NCBI GenBank assembly: GCA_903874275.1
Contig: CAIQRS010000142.1
Span: forward strand, 29,497 to 93,496
Direction: 5' to 3'
Origin: an uncultured Anaeromyxobacter sp.
Lineage (GTDB): Bacteria > Myxococcota > Myxococcia > Myxococcales > Anaeromyxobacteraceae
DNA: 64,000 nucleotides
The notes beneath the pieces are model-generated. The model searched no databases, was not told the origin of the DNA, and saw nothing but the letters and a program-made list of their open reading frames with translations. The position numbers and the translations under genes are program-made. Shown here in pieces: positions 52,968 to 61,665 of the stretch. Every line of letters starts with the position of its first letter. Positions within the stretch are counted from its first letter, which is position 1.

Positions 52968-55025
52968 TCATCGCAGGGACGTGAAACGAGAAGGGCGCCC
53001 GGATCGATCCCCGGGCGCCCTTCTCGAGCTCTGGTCGCCGTCGCGCGCGCTGCCCGCGCCGCATGAAGTCGCCGCCGCGTTCGCCTGCCCGACGGCGGGC
53101 ATCTCCAGCCGGAACGTCGCGCCCTTGCCGGGCTCGCTCCTGGCCGTGACGGTCCCATCCATCTCCGTCACCACGGAGTGGACGATCGAGAGCCCCAGCC
53201 CCGTTCCCCTCCCCGGTCGCCGGGTCGAGAAGAACGGGTCGAACATCCGCTCCATCACGTCGGGGGCGATGCCCGCTCCGTCGTCCTCCACCTCGAGAAA
53301 CGCCCTTCCCTCGCGTGCCGGGCCGATCCGGACCGTGACGTTTCCGTTCCGTCCCTCCGGCATGGCAGATGCGGAGTTGTCGATCAGGTTCACCACCACC
53401 TGCGCCAGCCGTCCCTGCGGCGCCGCCACGGTGACCGGACCCGAGTCCTCGACGCGAATGCGCACGCGGTCCACGGTGGACGGGGGCAACCACCGGATCG
53501 CCTGCTCGACTCCTTCCGCCAGGCTCGTACGTCCTGGACGGGCGTCCGGGCGTCCGAGCGCGGCCATGTCCTTCACGATCCGCGCGATGCGAAGGCCCGA
53601 TGCCTGCCCGTCCCGCAGCGCCTCGAGGACCTCGACGAGTTGCCCCGAGAGGGCCTCGCGGTCCGGCGGAGCGTCCGACTGCATCCGCCCCAGGAGGTCC
53701 TCGATCTCCCCGATGGCGAAGCCCCCGCTGGCGATCTCGCCGGCCAGGGGGTTGTTGATCTCGTGAGCCAGCCCCGACACCAGCGTCCCCACGGCGGCGA
53801 GGCGGGATGCGGTGGCGACCTGCTCCTGGAGCCGCCTCTTCTCGGAGAGGTCGCGGACGATGCCCCAGATGCCGACGGGCGTGCTTCCCTCGCGGAGGAG
53901 GAAGGCCCGGATCTCCACCGGGAAGACCGACCCGTCCTTCCGCCGGTACTCCTTCTCGTAGACGTCGGAGTAGCCGCGCGCGAGGATCTGGAACCGGACG
54001 ATCCTGGCCTCCTCGTCGTGCCACCGCTCCGGGGTGATCTGCTGGTAGGTGAGCCCCGCCAGCTCCTCGGGGCCATACCCGAGCATCCGCCGGTAGACCT
54101 CGTTCGACTCCAGGATGGCGCCGTCCATCCCGACCCGGACGAAGCCGTCCATCATGCTCTCGTGGAGGCGGCGGTACTTCGCCTCGGAGGCCGCCAGCAC
54201 CGCGCTGCGCTCGTCCGCGGCCCGCTTGTGCTGGGTGATGTCGGTGAGGGTCCCCGCGAAGCGCGTGGGCTTTCCTGTTCCGTCCCAGGCGACGTCCTTG
54301 GCCCGGGTCCGGACCCAGGCCCACGAACCATCAGGCCGCCGGATCCGGTGCTCGACGTCGATGCGGGGTGCCCGCCCCTCCATGAAGGCGACCAGTTCCG
54401 GCAGGACAGCCGACAGGTCGCCGGGGTGGACGAGCGCCGTCCACTCGTCCAACCCGATGGAGGACAGGCCCGGGTCGCGCCCGGCGATCTCGTTCCAGCG
54501 CCGGCTGACCATGCACTTCCCGGTCGCGATGTCGTACTCCCCGTAGCCGTCGGAGCTGCCGTCGAGCACCCGGACGAGCCGCTCCCGCTCCTCCTGGAGT
54601 TCCCGCTCCGCGCGCTTGCGCTCCATGACGTTCTGGACCGTGGCCACGACCAGCGCCACCTCACCCCGGGCGTCCAGGACGGGCTGAAGCCAGTATTCGA
54701 CGTCGACCTCCCGCAAGCGCCCCTCGCAGTGCACGGCGGCGCCTGCCAGCGCCTTGCGCCAGGCCGGCTCGAGCCGCCGGAACTCGTCGGGGCTGAGGAG
54801 ATCGCTCCCGAGCTGCCCGGTGAGATCCTTCACCGGGATGCCGGTCAGCGTGTTGGCCCCTCCGGTCGCCACCAGGCGCAGGTCCCGATCGACGATGAAC
54901 ACGCGGCCGCTCGGGATGTTCTCGAGGATGGTCCGGTAGAGGGCGTCGCCGCCCAGCGGATCCGCTTGCGGTAGCTGCCCGGGTGCTGGCCCCGGTGCGC
55001 CCTCACGACTTCGAACCAAGGCCAC
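52968..55025 (-). CDS. Multi-PAS sensor histidine kinase
   Basis: About 685 residues and no membrane helix. Three PAS domains are visible: YRTILENIPSGRVFIVDRDLRLVATGG; LVRVLDGSSDGYGEYDIATGKCMVSRRWNEIAG; and YRRLHESMMDGFVRVGMDGAILESNEVYRRMLGYGPEELAG. The His is in LVSGLAHEINNPLAGEIASGGF and the ATPase boxes are VVNLIDNSASAMPEG, EDDGAGIAPDVMERMFDPFFSTRRPGRGTGLGLSIVHSVV. The N-terminal residues before the first PAS look non-coding, so I start at a GTG 33 codons in; the true start is uncertain. The last codons contain a terminator-like stem-loop. Confidence 0.9.
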   Translation of the reverse strand: MALVRSREGAPGPAPGQLPQADPLGGDALYRTILENIPSGRVFIVDRDLRLVATGGANTLTGIPVKDLTGQLGSDLLSPDEFRRLEPAWRKALAGAAVHCEGRLREVDVEYWLQPVLDARGEVALVVATVQNVMERKRAERELQEERERLVRVLDGSSDGYGEYDIATGKCMVSRRWNEIAGRDPGLSSIGLDEWTALVHPGDLSAVLPELVAFMEGRAPRIDVEHRIRRPDGSWAWVRTRAKDVAWDGTGKPTRFAGTLTDITQHKRAADERSAVLAASEAKYRRLHESMMDGFVRVGMDGAILESNEVYRRMLGYGPEELAGLTYQQITPERWHDEEARIVRFQILARGYSDVYEKEYRRKDGSVFPVEIRAFLLREGSTPVGIWGIVRDLSEKRRLQEQVATASRLAAVGTLVSGLAHEINNPLAGEIASGGFAIGEIEDLLGRMQSDAPPDREALSGQLVEVLEALRDGQASGLRIARIVKDMAALGRPDARPGRTSLAEGVEQAIRWLPPSTVDRVRIRVEDSGPVTVAAPQGRLAQVVVNLIDNSASAMPEGRNGNVTVRIGPAREGRAFLEVEDDGAGIAPDVMERMFDPFFSTRRPGRGTGLGLSIVHSVVTEMDGTVTARSEPGKGATFRLEMPAVGQANAAATSCGAGSARDGDQSSRRAPGDRSGRPSRFTSLR
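52988..53025. terminator. Perfect 15-bp stem-loop, bidirectional terminator
   Basis: GAGAAGGGCGCCCGG and CCGGGCGCCCTTCTC pair perfectly around ATCGATCC. It lies about 65 bases after the nrdJ stop and inside the last codons of the convergent histidine kinase gene. U-rich bases follow only weakly on each strand (TTCTCG; TTCTCGTTTC). Confidence 0.7.
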
Positions 55026-55141
55026 CCCTCGGTGATCGAATCCTGCCCTCGCCAGGATGCTCCCGCCGCGTTCGCCGCATCCCGTCCCTCTTGGGTGCAG
55101 CGCCCTTCTCGGCGTGGATGGCATCCAATCCGGGGTTGCTG

Positions 55142-55489
55142 CTAGTCGGAGATCACGATCTTCCCGTCCCCCATCGCCATCGCCGTGCAGTGGAACTTCT
55201 CCACGCCCGCCTTGGCCGGCGTGATGGTGACCGCCACCGCCTTGTTGAGCGGCAGCTCGAACCCCTTCACCTTCTCGGCCGGGATGTCGATGGCCTTGAT
55301 GCAGGTCCGGTCGGTGGTGCGCAGGAAGGAGAGCGTCACGGGCTGCCCCTTCTTGACCTTGATCTCCTTCGGCTCGAAGCCGTTCTCGGTGACCTTGATC
55401 TCGATCGTCTTCCCCGTGGCGGCGGGGGCCTTGTCGGCGGCGAGGACGGGGAGCGCGACGAGGACGGCGAGCAGCGCGGCGAGACGCAT
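55142..55489 (-). CDS. Periplasmic cupredoxin-like protein
   Basis: A 115-residue protein with a signal peptide (MRLAALLAVLVALPVLAADK) and one cupredoxin fold. IEIKVTENGFEPKEIKVKKGQPVTLSFLRTTDRTCIKAIDIP is the first half, and EKFHCTAMAMGDGKIVISD carries candidate copper ligands: His-Cys then Met. This resembles cupredoxin-1/EfeO-like copper proteins. Likely roles are copper binding or electron transfer in the periplasm. GGAG lies before the ATG. It follows the dnaE2 gene on the chromosome but is transcribed in the same direction upstream of the kinase. Confidence 0.88.
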   Translation of the reverse strand: MRLAALLAVLVALPVLAADKAPAATGKTIEIKVTENGFEPKEIKVKKGQPVTLSFLRTTDRTCIKAIDIPAEKVKGFELPLNKAVAVTITPAKAGVEKFHCTAMAMGDGKIVISD

Positions 55490-55555
55490 TGGGGAATCCT
55501 CCAGGGGGTCGAAAGGGTAGACATCATAACCTCGGCGTAAATTCCCGCGACCTCG

Positions 55556-58500
55556 TCAGTGGAAGTCCCGCGACGCCGTCCGCACCTCCTCGAGCGGCGA
55601 GAGCGGCAGGAGCTCCCTCACTTGAAGATTCACCACCTTGCCGGTTCGCTCGACGCGCCCCCGGGCGATGAGGAAAGGGGCGTTGCGCGCCAGCGGCCGG
55701 AACCGCTCGTAGACGTCGGGCATGACCACCAGGTTGGCGATGCCGGTCTCGTCCTCCAGGGAGACGAAGGTGATCCCGGCCGCCGTCTCCGGCCGCTGCC
55801 GCACGATGACGATGCCGCCCACCTCGACCGGCGCCCGGTTGGGCAGGCGATGGAGCTCCCGGGCGGTGCGGGCCCCGCGGGCCGCGAGCGCCGCGCGCAG
55901 GAAGGAGACCGGGTGGGCCCTCTCGGAGAGGCCGGTGGCGGCGTAGTCCCGCGCCACCTCCTCGGCCGCGGCAGGCTCCCCGAGCACGGCGGGCGCCTCG
56001 GGTGGCAGCCGCCCCGCGAAGAGGTCCCCCACGTCCCCCTCCCCGCCCGGCGGGAGCCCGAGCGCCGTCCAGAGCGCCGCCCGTCGCCCCGGCGACAGCG
56101 ATCGGAGCGCGGCCGCCTCGGCCAGGCGCGCCAGCCAGGCCCGCGACAGCCGGGCCCGCCGCGCCAGGTCCTCCACCGAGGCGAAGGGCGCCTCCCGCCG
56201 CGCCGCCAGCACCGCCTCCCCCACCGCCCTCGGCAGCCCGCGGATGCGGGAGAGGCCGAGCCGCAGCGAAGGCCGCTCCCCGGGCGCCGCCGGGCGCCCC
56301 TCCGCCGCCCCTTCCAGCGTGCACTCCCAGTCGCTGAACGCGGCGTCCACCCCGCGCACCTCCACCCCCTGCCGCTTGGCGTCCTCCACCAGCGTGTGGG
56401 GCGCGTAGAAGCCCATGGGCTGGCTGTCGAGCAGCGCCGCCACGAAGGCGGCCGGGTGGCGCCGCTTCATCCAGGCCGACGCGTAGACCAGCAGCGCGAA
56501 TGAGGCGGCGTGCGACTCGGGGAAGCCGTAGCCGGCGAAGCCGTGGAGCTGCTCCAGGATGGCGTCGGCGTCCTTCCGCGGGATCCCCTTCGCGGCCATG
56601 CCGGCCGTGAGCCTCCCGCGCATCTCGTCGATGCGCTCGTGGGAGCGCTTGTGGGTCATGGCCCGGCGCAGTTCGTCGGCCTCTCCGGGGGTGTAGCCGG
56701 CGGCCACCACCGCGAGCCGCATGGCCTGCTCCTGGAAGAGCGGGATGCCGAGCGTGCGCTCGAGCACCGCCCGCAGCGGCTCGTAGGGGTAGCGGACCTC
56801 CTCCAGGCCGTCGCGGCGGCGCAGGAAGGGGTGGACCATGCCCCCCTGGATGGGACCGGGGCGGATGATGGCCACCGAGATGACGAGGTCGTAGAAGCGG
56901 CGCGGGCGCAGCCGGGGCAAGAGCGACATCTGCGCCCTCGACTCGATCTGGAAGACGCCGATGGTGTCGGCCCGGGAGATCATCTCGTAGACCTCCGGCT
57001 CCTCGGCGGGGATGGCGGCCAGCGTGGCCGGCCAGGGGTCGGTCGTCGCACCGCAGGGGGCGGGCCGGTGGCGCTCGAGCAGGGCAAACGACCGGGAGAG
57101 CGCGGTGAGCATGCCCAGCGCCAGCAGGTCCACCTTGAGCAGCCCGAGCTCGGCGAGGTCGTCCTTGTCCCACTGGACCACGGTGCGCCCGGCCATGGCG
57201 GCGGGCTGCACCGGCACGGTCTCGACGAGCGGCCGCTTGGTGATGACGAATCCGCCCACGTGGATGGAGAGGTGGCGCGGGAAGCCGGCGATCTCCGCGG
57301 CGAGGCGCAGCGCGTGGCGCACCGCCGGGGAGCCCTCCGGGTCGAGCCCGGCCTGCTCGAGCACCGCCGCCGGGATCTCGCCGGCCGCGTCGTGGCTGCC
57401 GACCAGCTTGGCCAGCCGGTCCACCTGGTCGGGGGCGAGCCCGAGCGCCTTGCCCACGTCGCGGATGGCCGAGCGGCCCCGGTAGCTGATGACCTCGCAG
57501 ACCATGCCGGCGCGGTCGCGCCCGTAGCGCCCGTAGACGTACTGGATGACCTCCTCGCGCCGCTCGTGCTCGAAGTCGACGTCGATGTCGGGCGGCTCGC
57601 CCCGCTCCGCCGACAGGAAGCGCTCGAAGAGCAGCCCCGTTCGCACCGGGTCGATGGAGGTGATGCCGAGGGCGAAGCAGACCGCCGAGTTGGCCGCGCT
57701 CCCCCGCCCCTGGCAGAGGATGCCGCGCTCGCGGGCGAAGCGGACCACGTCCCAGACGGTGAGAAAGTAGCTCTCGTAGCCGAGCTGCTCGACGAGCGCG
57801 AGTTCCCGGGCCAGCTGCCGCTCCACGTCCTCGGGCGGCGCGCCCCCGTAGCGCCAGCGCGCGCCGTCGCGCACCAGCCGCCGGAGCAGGTCCATGCCGC
57901 CGACCGGCCCGTCCCGCCCTCCGGCCCCCTCCCCGGCCGCGGCGGCGGCCTCGGCCAGCACCGGCGGGAGCGGGTGCTCACCGCGGATCTCCTCGAGCCG
58001 GAAGGTGCAGGAGGCGGCCAGGTCGGCGGCCGCGGCGAGCCCCTCCGGGAAGTCGGCCCACAGCCGCGCCATCTCCGCCGGCCCCTTCAGCGTGCGCTCG
58101 GCGTTGGGGAAGAGGCGCCGTCCCACCCGATCGACGCTCGTTCCCAGCCGGACGCAGGTGAGGACGTCCTGCAGCGGCTGGCGGCGGCGCTCGTGGGTGT
58201 GGACGTCGTTCACCACCGCCACCGGGATGGCGAGGCGCCGCCCCACGCTGCGCACCGCGGCGATGCGCGCATCCTCCCCGGCGACCCGGTGGCGCGACAC
58301 CGTGAGCGCGAGGCGCGGGCCGAAGGCATCGCGCAGCCGCGCGGCCACCCCGGCGTCTGTGCCGGCGTGGAGGGCCACCAGGCCGCGGGCCCGCTCGGCC
58401 ACCGCCAGGAAGGGGAGCCGCGGCTCGGGCGGCCGGACCACCGTCCCGTCGGGCGCCTCGCCCTCCGCTAGCGGCGCGCCCGCGTGGGCCTCGGTGAGCA

Positions 58501-58789
58501 ACCGGCAGAGCCCGGCGTACCCCTCGCGGTCCAGGGCGAGCAGGGTGAGGCCGGAGGGCCCCGGCCCGAGGCCGTCGCAGGCCACCTCGGCGCCGACGAT
58601 CAGCGGGAGCCCCCGCTTGCGGGCCCGGGCGTGGGCCCGCACCACGCCGTAGAGGCCGCCGCGGTCGGCGAGCGCCAGCGCCTCGAGCCCCAGGTCGGCG
58701 GCCCGGTCCACCAGTTCCTCGGGGTGGCTCGCCCCTTCCAGGAAGGAGAAGCTGGACCGGCAGCGCAGCTCTGCGTAGCGGGGGGGCAT
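55556..58789 (-). CDS. dnaE2: Error-prone DNA polymerase III alpha (DnaE2)
   Basis: A 1077-residue C-family polymerase. The N-terminal PHP domain is RCRSSFSFLEGASHPEELVDRAADLGLEALALADRGGLYGVVRAH. Catalytic aspartates are in PPDIDVDFEHERREEVIQYVYGRYG. VISVAIIRPGPIQGGMVHPFLRRR and GFAGYGFPESHAASFALLVYASAWMKRRHPAAF are typical, with an OB-fold near the end (VGGIVIVRQRPETAAGITFVSLEDETGIANLVV). It lies 8 bases after imuB, forming the damage-inducible ImuA-ImuB-DnaE2 mutasome. Confidence 0.96.
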   Translation of the reverse strand: MPPRYAELRCRSSFSFLEGASHPEELVDRAADLGLEALALADRGGLYGVVRAHARARKRGLPLIVGAEVACDGLGPGPSGLTLLALDREGYAGLCRLLTEAHAGAPLAEGEAPDGTVVRPPEPRLPFLAVAERARGLVALHAGTDAGVAARLRDAFGPRLALTVSRHRVAGEDARIAAVRSVGRRLAIPVAVVNDVHTHERRRQPLQDVLTCVRLGTSVDRVGRRLFPNAERTLKGPAEMARLWADFPEGLAAAADLAASCTFRLEEIRGEHPLPPVLAEAAAAAGEGAGGRDGPVGGMDLLRRLVRDGARWRYGGAPPEDVERQLARELALVEQLGYESYFLTVWDVVRFARERGILCQGRGSAANSAVCFALGITSIDPVRTGLLFERFLSAERGEPPDIDVDFEHERREEVIQYVYGRYGRDRAGMVCEVISYRGRSAIRDVGKALGLAPDQVDRLAKLVGSHDAAGEIPAAVLEQAGLDPEGSPAVRHALRLAAEIAGFPRHLSIHVGGFVITKRPLVETVPVQPAAMAGRTVVQWDKDDLAELGLLKVDLLALGMLTALSRSFALLERHRPAPCGATTDPWPATLAAIPAEEPEVYEMISRADTIGVFQIESRAQMSLLPRLRPRRFYDLVISVAIIRPGPIQGGMVHPFLRRRDGLEEVRYPYEPLRAVLERTLGIPLFQEQAMRLAVVAAGYTPGEADELRRAMTHKRSHERIDEMRGRLTAGMAAKGIPRKDADAILEQLHGFAGYGFPESHAASFALLVYASAWMKRRHPAAFVAALLDSQPMGFYAPHTLVEDAKRQGVEVRGVDAAFSDWECTLEGAAEGRPAAPGERPSLRLGLSRIRGLPRAVGEAVLAARREAPFASVEDLARRARLSRAWLARLAEAAALRSLSPGRRAALWTALGLPPGGEGDVGDLFAGRLPPEAPAVLGEPAAAEEVARDYAATGLSERAHPVSFLRAALAARGARTARELHRLPNRAPVEVGGIVIVRQRPETAAGITFVSLEDETGIANLVVMPDVYERFRPLARNAPFLIARGRVERTGKVVNLQVRELLPLSPLEEVRTASRDFH

Positions 58790-58797
58790 GGCGCGCC

Positions 58798-60315
58798 TCA
58801 GTCGAAGAGACCGTGGAGCCAGAGCCGGCCGTCGCGCCCGTCGCGGTAGATCCAGGCCTCGCCCAGCCCCTCGAGCCGGGCCCGGTAGTAATCGCGGTCG
58901 AAGGGCTCGTTCCACCACTCGCCGGCCAGCCGCTCGGGGCCGGAGAGGGAGAGGACGGCGCGGACCGTGCCTTCGACCCGGAGTGAAGTGAGCCGGCCGC
59001 CCTCCCCCAGCGCCACGACCGGGCGCGGCGGGTCGAGGAGGCGCGTGGGGCGTCCGGGATGCGGCGGCTCCGGCCGGGCCTCCGGCGGTCCGGTCCTTCG
59101 CCCGGCCACCTCGTGGCGGAACGGGGCCACCCGGTAGGCCGCCTCCGGCCGGTGCCGGTCGGCCGACTCGGCCGCGAGGATGGAGCGCTCCCCCAGCCGG
59201 GCCGCGAGGCGCGACAGCGCCACGTCGAGCGCGCGCGCCACCTCGGGCCGGTCGCCCACGGCGAGCTGCTCGGCCGGGACCTCGGCGGCCTCCACCACCG
59301 CGAGGTCGATGGCGCGCACCGGCGCGGGGAGCCGCAGCCCGGCGAGCCGCTCCCGCAGCGGCGCGAGCCAGAGGGCCGCGTCGGCGCCCGGCCGGGCCAG
59401 CGGCAGGTCCACCCGCTCCTCACCGCGCGGGTCGAGGAAGAGGGTGAGCCTGAGCCGGCTCGCCCCCATGCCGCGCCCGGCGAGGCGCGCCGCCACCCGG
59501 TCGGCCAGCCGCTTGGCGGCGAAGATCACCGGCTCGGCGCTCTCGAGCACCCCCACCTCGCCGTCGAGATCCCAGCGCTCGCGCGGGAAGGTCTCCGGCG
59601 CGAAGGGGACGAGCGGCCGGGGATCGACGCCGCGGGCCAGCCGGGCGGCCACCGCGCCGGGCGCGCCGAAGCGGTGGGCGAGCGTCTCCGCCGGGAGCGC
59701 GGCCAGCGCGCCCACGCGCTCCACCCCCACCGCGGAGAGCCAGCGCAGCACCTCGGCCGACAGGTCGAGCGCCGCGAGCGGCAGAGGGGCGAGGGCGAGC
59801 GCCCCCTGGCCCGGGGCCGCCCGCGTCCGCTCCCGGCCGGCGTGGCGGGCCAGCGAGAGCGCCACACCCTTGCCGTCGGCCACCGCGAGCCATCCCGCGA
59901 AGCCCATGTCGCGGCAGAGGGCGAGCACCCGCTCCGCCAGCAGCCGCTCCGCCTCCTCCGGCTCCTTGCCGGCGAGGCGCGCGCCGCCGGCGTCGAGGAG
60001 CACCGCGTCGGGGTGCGCCACCTCGACCACGGGCGACAGGGAGAGCAGCGCCTCGGCGAGCGCGCGCAGCGCGGCCTGGTCCGCGGCGGCGTCGAGCGGT
60101 ACGGCCTCGAGCCCGGCGCAGGCGGCCCGCGCCTGCACCAGGGAGTCGCCCGGCCGGACCCCGGCGGCGAGGGCCGGGGCGGTGGCGTGGCGGACCTCCC
60201 CCTCCGACACCACCGCGAGCGGGCCGGCCGGAGGGCGCGTCCGGAGCACCCGCTGCAGGGGCAGCGCCGGGACGACGACGGCGAGGACGCGCGGCGGGCC
60301 CCGCTCAGGCGGCAT
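58798..60315 (-). CDS. imuB: ImuB, Y-family polymerase-like mutagenesis protein
   Basis: A 505-residue Y-family relative that lacks catalytic acids: the usual DxD start is replaced by VLAVVVPALPLQRVLR. HhH-like SAEVLRWLSAVGVERVGALAALPAETLAHRFG and the little-finger part are present. The C terminus ends WIYRDGRDGRLWLHGLFD, typical of ImuB. In Caulobacter and Mycobacterium ImuB links DnaE2 to the beta clamp. I start it at MPPERGPP, which overlaps the imuA stop by 11 bases; the ORF-track extension upstream is out of frame with imuA and unlikely. Confidence 0.93.
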   Translation of the reverse strand: MPPERGPPRVLAVVVPALPLQRVLRTRPPAGPLAVVSEGEVRHATAPALAAGVRPGDSLVQARAACAGLEAVPLDAAADQAALRALAEALLSLSPVVEVAHPDAVLLDAGGARLAGKEPEEAERLLAERVLALCRDMGFAGWLAVADGKGVALSLARHAGRERTRAAPGQGALALAPLPLAALDLSAEVLRWLSAVGVERVGALAALPAETLAHRFGAPGAVAARLARGVDPRPLVPFAPETFPRERWDLDGEVGVLESAEPVIFAAKRLADRVAARLAGRGMGASRLRLTLFLDPRGEERVDLPLARPGADAALWLAPLRERLAGLRLPAPVRAIDLAVVEAAEVPAEQLAVGDRPEVARALDVALSRLAARLGERSILAAESADRHRPEAAYRVAPFRHEVAGRRTGPPEARPEPPHPGRPTRLLDPPRPVVALGEGGRLTSLRVEGTVRAVLSLSGPERLAGEWWNEPFDRDYYRARLEGLGEAWIYRDGRDGRLWLHGLFD

Positions 60316-60907
60316 GGCCACCCCCCGTGGAGCGAACCGCGTCCAGGTCGATCCGGATCGCCGCCGGGATGGCCGGGTCGCCCGGCCCGGAGAGCAGGAG
60401 CGCCGCCGCCCCGCCCTTCTCGGCCGCCGCCCGCAGCCGGCGGAGCATGGGCTCGGCGCGCGCCGCCGGCACCCCGCGCAGGGGCACGTCCACGACGACG
60501 GCCGGGAAGGCACCGCTCGCCAGCAGGACCTCGGCGGCCCAGAGCCCCGGGAGCAGCGCGCCCAGCGCCGGCTCGGGGCGGACGATGAGGAGACGCGCCA
60601 GATTCACCCCAAGTATAAGCGCAGCCGGCGGATAGAGCTCGCCCCGGCCGTCCACGAAGGCGGCCAGGCCGCCCCCGGCCTGCGCCTCCCGCAGCACCGC
60701 GAGGGCCACTCCGGTCTTGCCGCTGGCCGGGCCACCGCACAGCGAGGAGAGGGCCCCGCGTGGGAAGCCTCCGCCGGGGAGCAGCGCCTCCACCTCGGGA
60801 CGGCCGCAGGCGAGCACTCCCTCGCGACGCCCCGGCCGCCGCTCCATGCGGCGGATCTGGCTGCGAAGCTCCTCGAGGACTTCCTGCTGGCGGGTGGCGA
60901 TGCCCAT
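60305..60907 (-). CDS. imuA: ImuA, RecA-like mutagenesis protein
   Basis: A 200-residue RecA/SulA-like protein. A P-loop-like segment LCGGPASGKTGVALAVLREAQAGGGLAAFVDGRGELYPPAAL shows an imperfect Walker A, and LLIVRPEPALGALLPGLWAAEVLLASGAFPAVVVDVP corresponds to the RecA core strands. It is the first gene of imuA-imuB-dnaE2. ImuA (also called ImuA-prime in mycobacteria) supports damage-induced mutagenesis. A LexA-type palindrome covers its promoter. Confidence 0.92.
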   Translation of the reverse strand: MGIATRQQEVLEELRSQIRRMERRPGRREGVLACGRPEVEALLPGGGFPRGALSSLCGGPASGKTGVALAVLREAQAGGGLAAFVDGRGELYPPAALILGVNLARLLIVRPEPALGALLPGLWAAEVLLASGAFPAVVVDVPLRGVPAARAEPMLRRLRAAAEKGGAAALLLSGPGDPAIPAAIRIDLDAVRSTGGGHAA

Positions 60908-60916
60908 GGCTCACGT

Positions 60917-60944
60917 CCTGAACGATACTGCTCGTTCGTTCAGG
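60917..60944 (-). promoter_or_regulatory. LexA-type operator of imuA-imuB-dnaE2
   Basis: CCTGAACGA and TCGTTCAGG form a perfect 9-base inverted repeat with a 10-base spacer. The plus-strand part CTGCTCGTTCGTTCAGG fits the Myxococcus LexA consensus CTRHAMRYBYGTTCAGS, as I remember it, at 16 of 17 positions. It lies over the -10 region, about 10 bases before the imuA start codon. Confidence 0.75.
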
Positions 60945-60950
60945 TAGCAA
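60922..60950 (-). promoter_or_regulatory. Promoter of imuA
   Basis: TTGCTA, a 17-base spacer and TATCGT. The LexA palindrome overlaps the spacer and -10. The leader would be only about seven bases. Confidence 0.5.
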
Positions 60951-60967
60951 GCGGGTCTGACAAAGCA

Positions 60968-60987
60968 GCGCCGGCTTCAGCCGGCGC
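60968..60987. repeat. REP-like palindrome, copy 2
   Basis: Identical to the palindrome at 52925-52944, again followed by AAGA. It lies upstream of imuA, on the far side of the promoter. Confidence 0.6.
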
Positions 60988-61102
60988 AAGAGCCACTCAC
61001 GGAACCGCTTCGTCCGAACCACGACACGGGCGTCGCGGTTCACCAGTTGAACCCCTCCTTGGAGGCATCGCCCCAAGGCGGGCCCGGTCGAACGCGAGCC
61101 TT

Positions 61103-61122
61103 CCGCCGCCTGAAGGCGGCGG
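61103..61122 (-). repeat. TTCA-loop hairpin after thioredoxin gene
   Basis: Read on the minus strand CCGCCGCC-TTCA-GGCGGCGG begins 2 bases after the thioredoxin stop. It has the same 8-bp stem and TTCA loop as the REP-like repeats but different stem bases. It may act as a 3' end stabiliser or terminator without a T-run. Confidence 0.45.
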
Positions 61123-61124
61123 TG

Positions 61125-61523
61125 TTACGCCACCCCGCTCTGCTGCTGCCCCTTCCCCTTCTCCTCCTCCGCGGCGATCTCCGCCCGCACCTTGTCCATG
61201 TCGAGGTCGCGGGCCTTCTGGATGAGCTCCTCCAGCGCCGCCTCGGGCAGCGCGCCCGGTTGCGAGAAGAGCAGGATCTTGTCGCGGAGGATCATGAGCG
61301 TCGGGATCGACATGATCTGGAAGGACCCCGCCAGCCCCTGCTGGTCCTCGGTGTTCACCTTGGCGAAGGTGACGTCCGGGTGGCGCCCGGCGACCTTCTC
61401 GTAGGTGGGCCCGAAGGAGCGGCAGGGGCCGCACCAGGGCGCCCACCAGTCCACGAGGACGAGCCCGTCCTTCTCCACGACCTCCTTGAAATTCGCCTCG
61501 GTCACGTCAACGGTGGGCTTCAT
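61125..61523 (-). CDS. Thioredoxin with C-terminal extension
   Basis: A 132-residue cytoplasmic thioredoxin. It has the WWAPWCGPCRSFGPTYEKVA active site (Cys at about 31 and 34) and the cis-Pro in MSIPTLMILRDKILLF. Usual thioredoxin is about 105-110 residues; this one has an extra charged and Gln-rich tail (DLDMDKVRAEIAAEEEKGKGQQQSGVA). Start at MKPTVDVTEANF fits the family; an ATG ten codons upstream is less likely. It is divergent from the DciA-like gene. Confidence 0.95.
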   Translation of the reverse strand: MKPTVDVTEANFKEVVEKDGLVLVDWWAPWCGPCRSFGPTYEKVAGRHPDVTFAKVNTEDQQGLAGSFQIMSIPTLMILRDKILLFSQPGALPEAALEELIQKARDLDMDKVRAEIAAEEEKGKGQQQSGVA

Positions 61524-61589
61524 CTTTCGTCCCTCGGTGGCGGCGCCGTCCATCGGCGCGTTTGCCTCTCTCTCCCGAGAGCCGTAACC

Positions 61590-61625
61590 GCGCCAAACGG
61601 TTCGCGCCACGCCGGCGCCAAACGG
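61590..61625. repeat. Two direct repeats in the trx/DUF721 divergent region
   Basis: GCGCCAAACGG occurs at 61590-61600 and again at 61615-61625, a 25-base spacing. The second copy is also part of the palindrome GGCGCCAAACGGCGCC. The pair could be a regulator binding site for both divergent genes. Confidence 0.45.
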
Positions 61626-61665
61626 CGCCTTGACGCCGCGCGCCCACCGGCCCCAAGGTTCGGCC

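Noticed and set aside
60945-61124. Relic of an IS200/IS605-type transposase
   Set aside because: A short basic frame (RDARVVVRTKRFREWLLRRLKPA) and the hairpins suggested it, but there is no recognisable transposase motif and the hairpins are explained as repeats.
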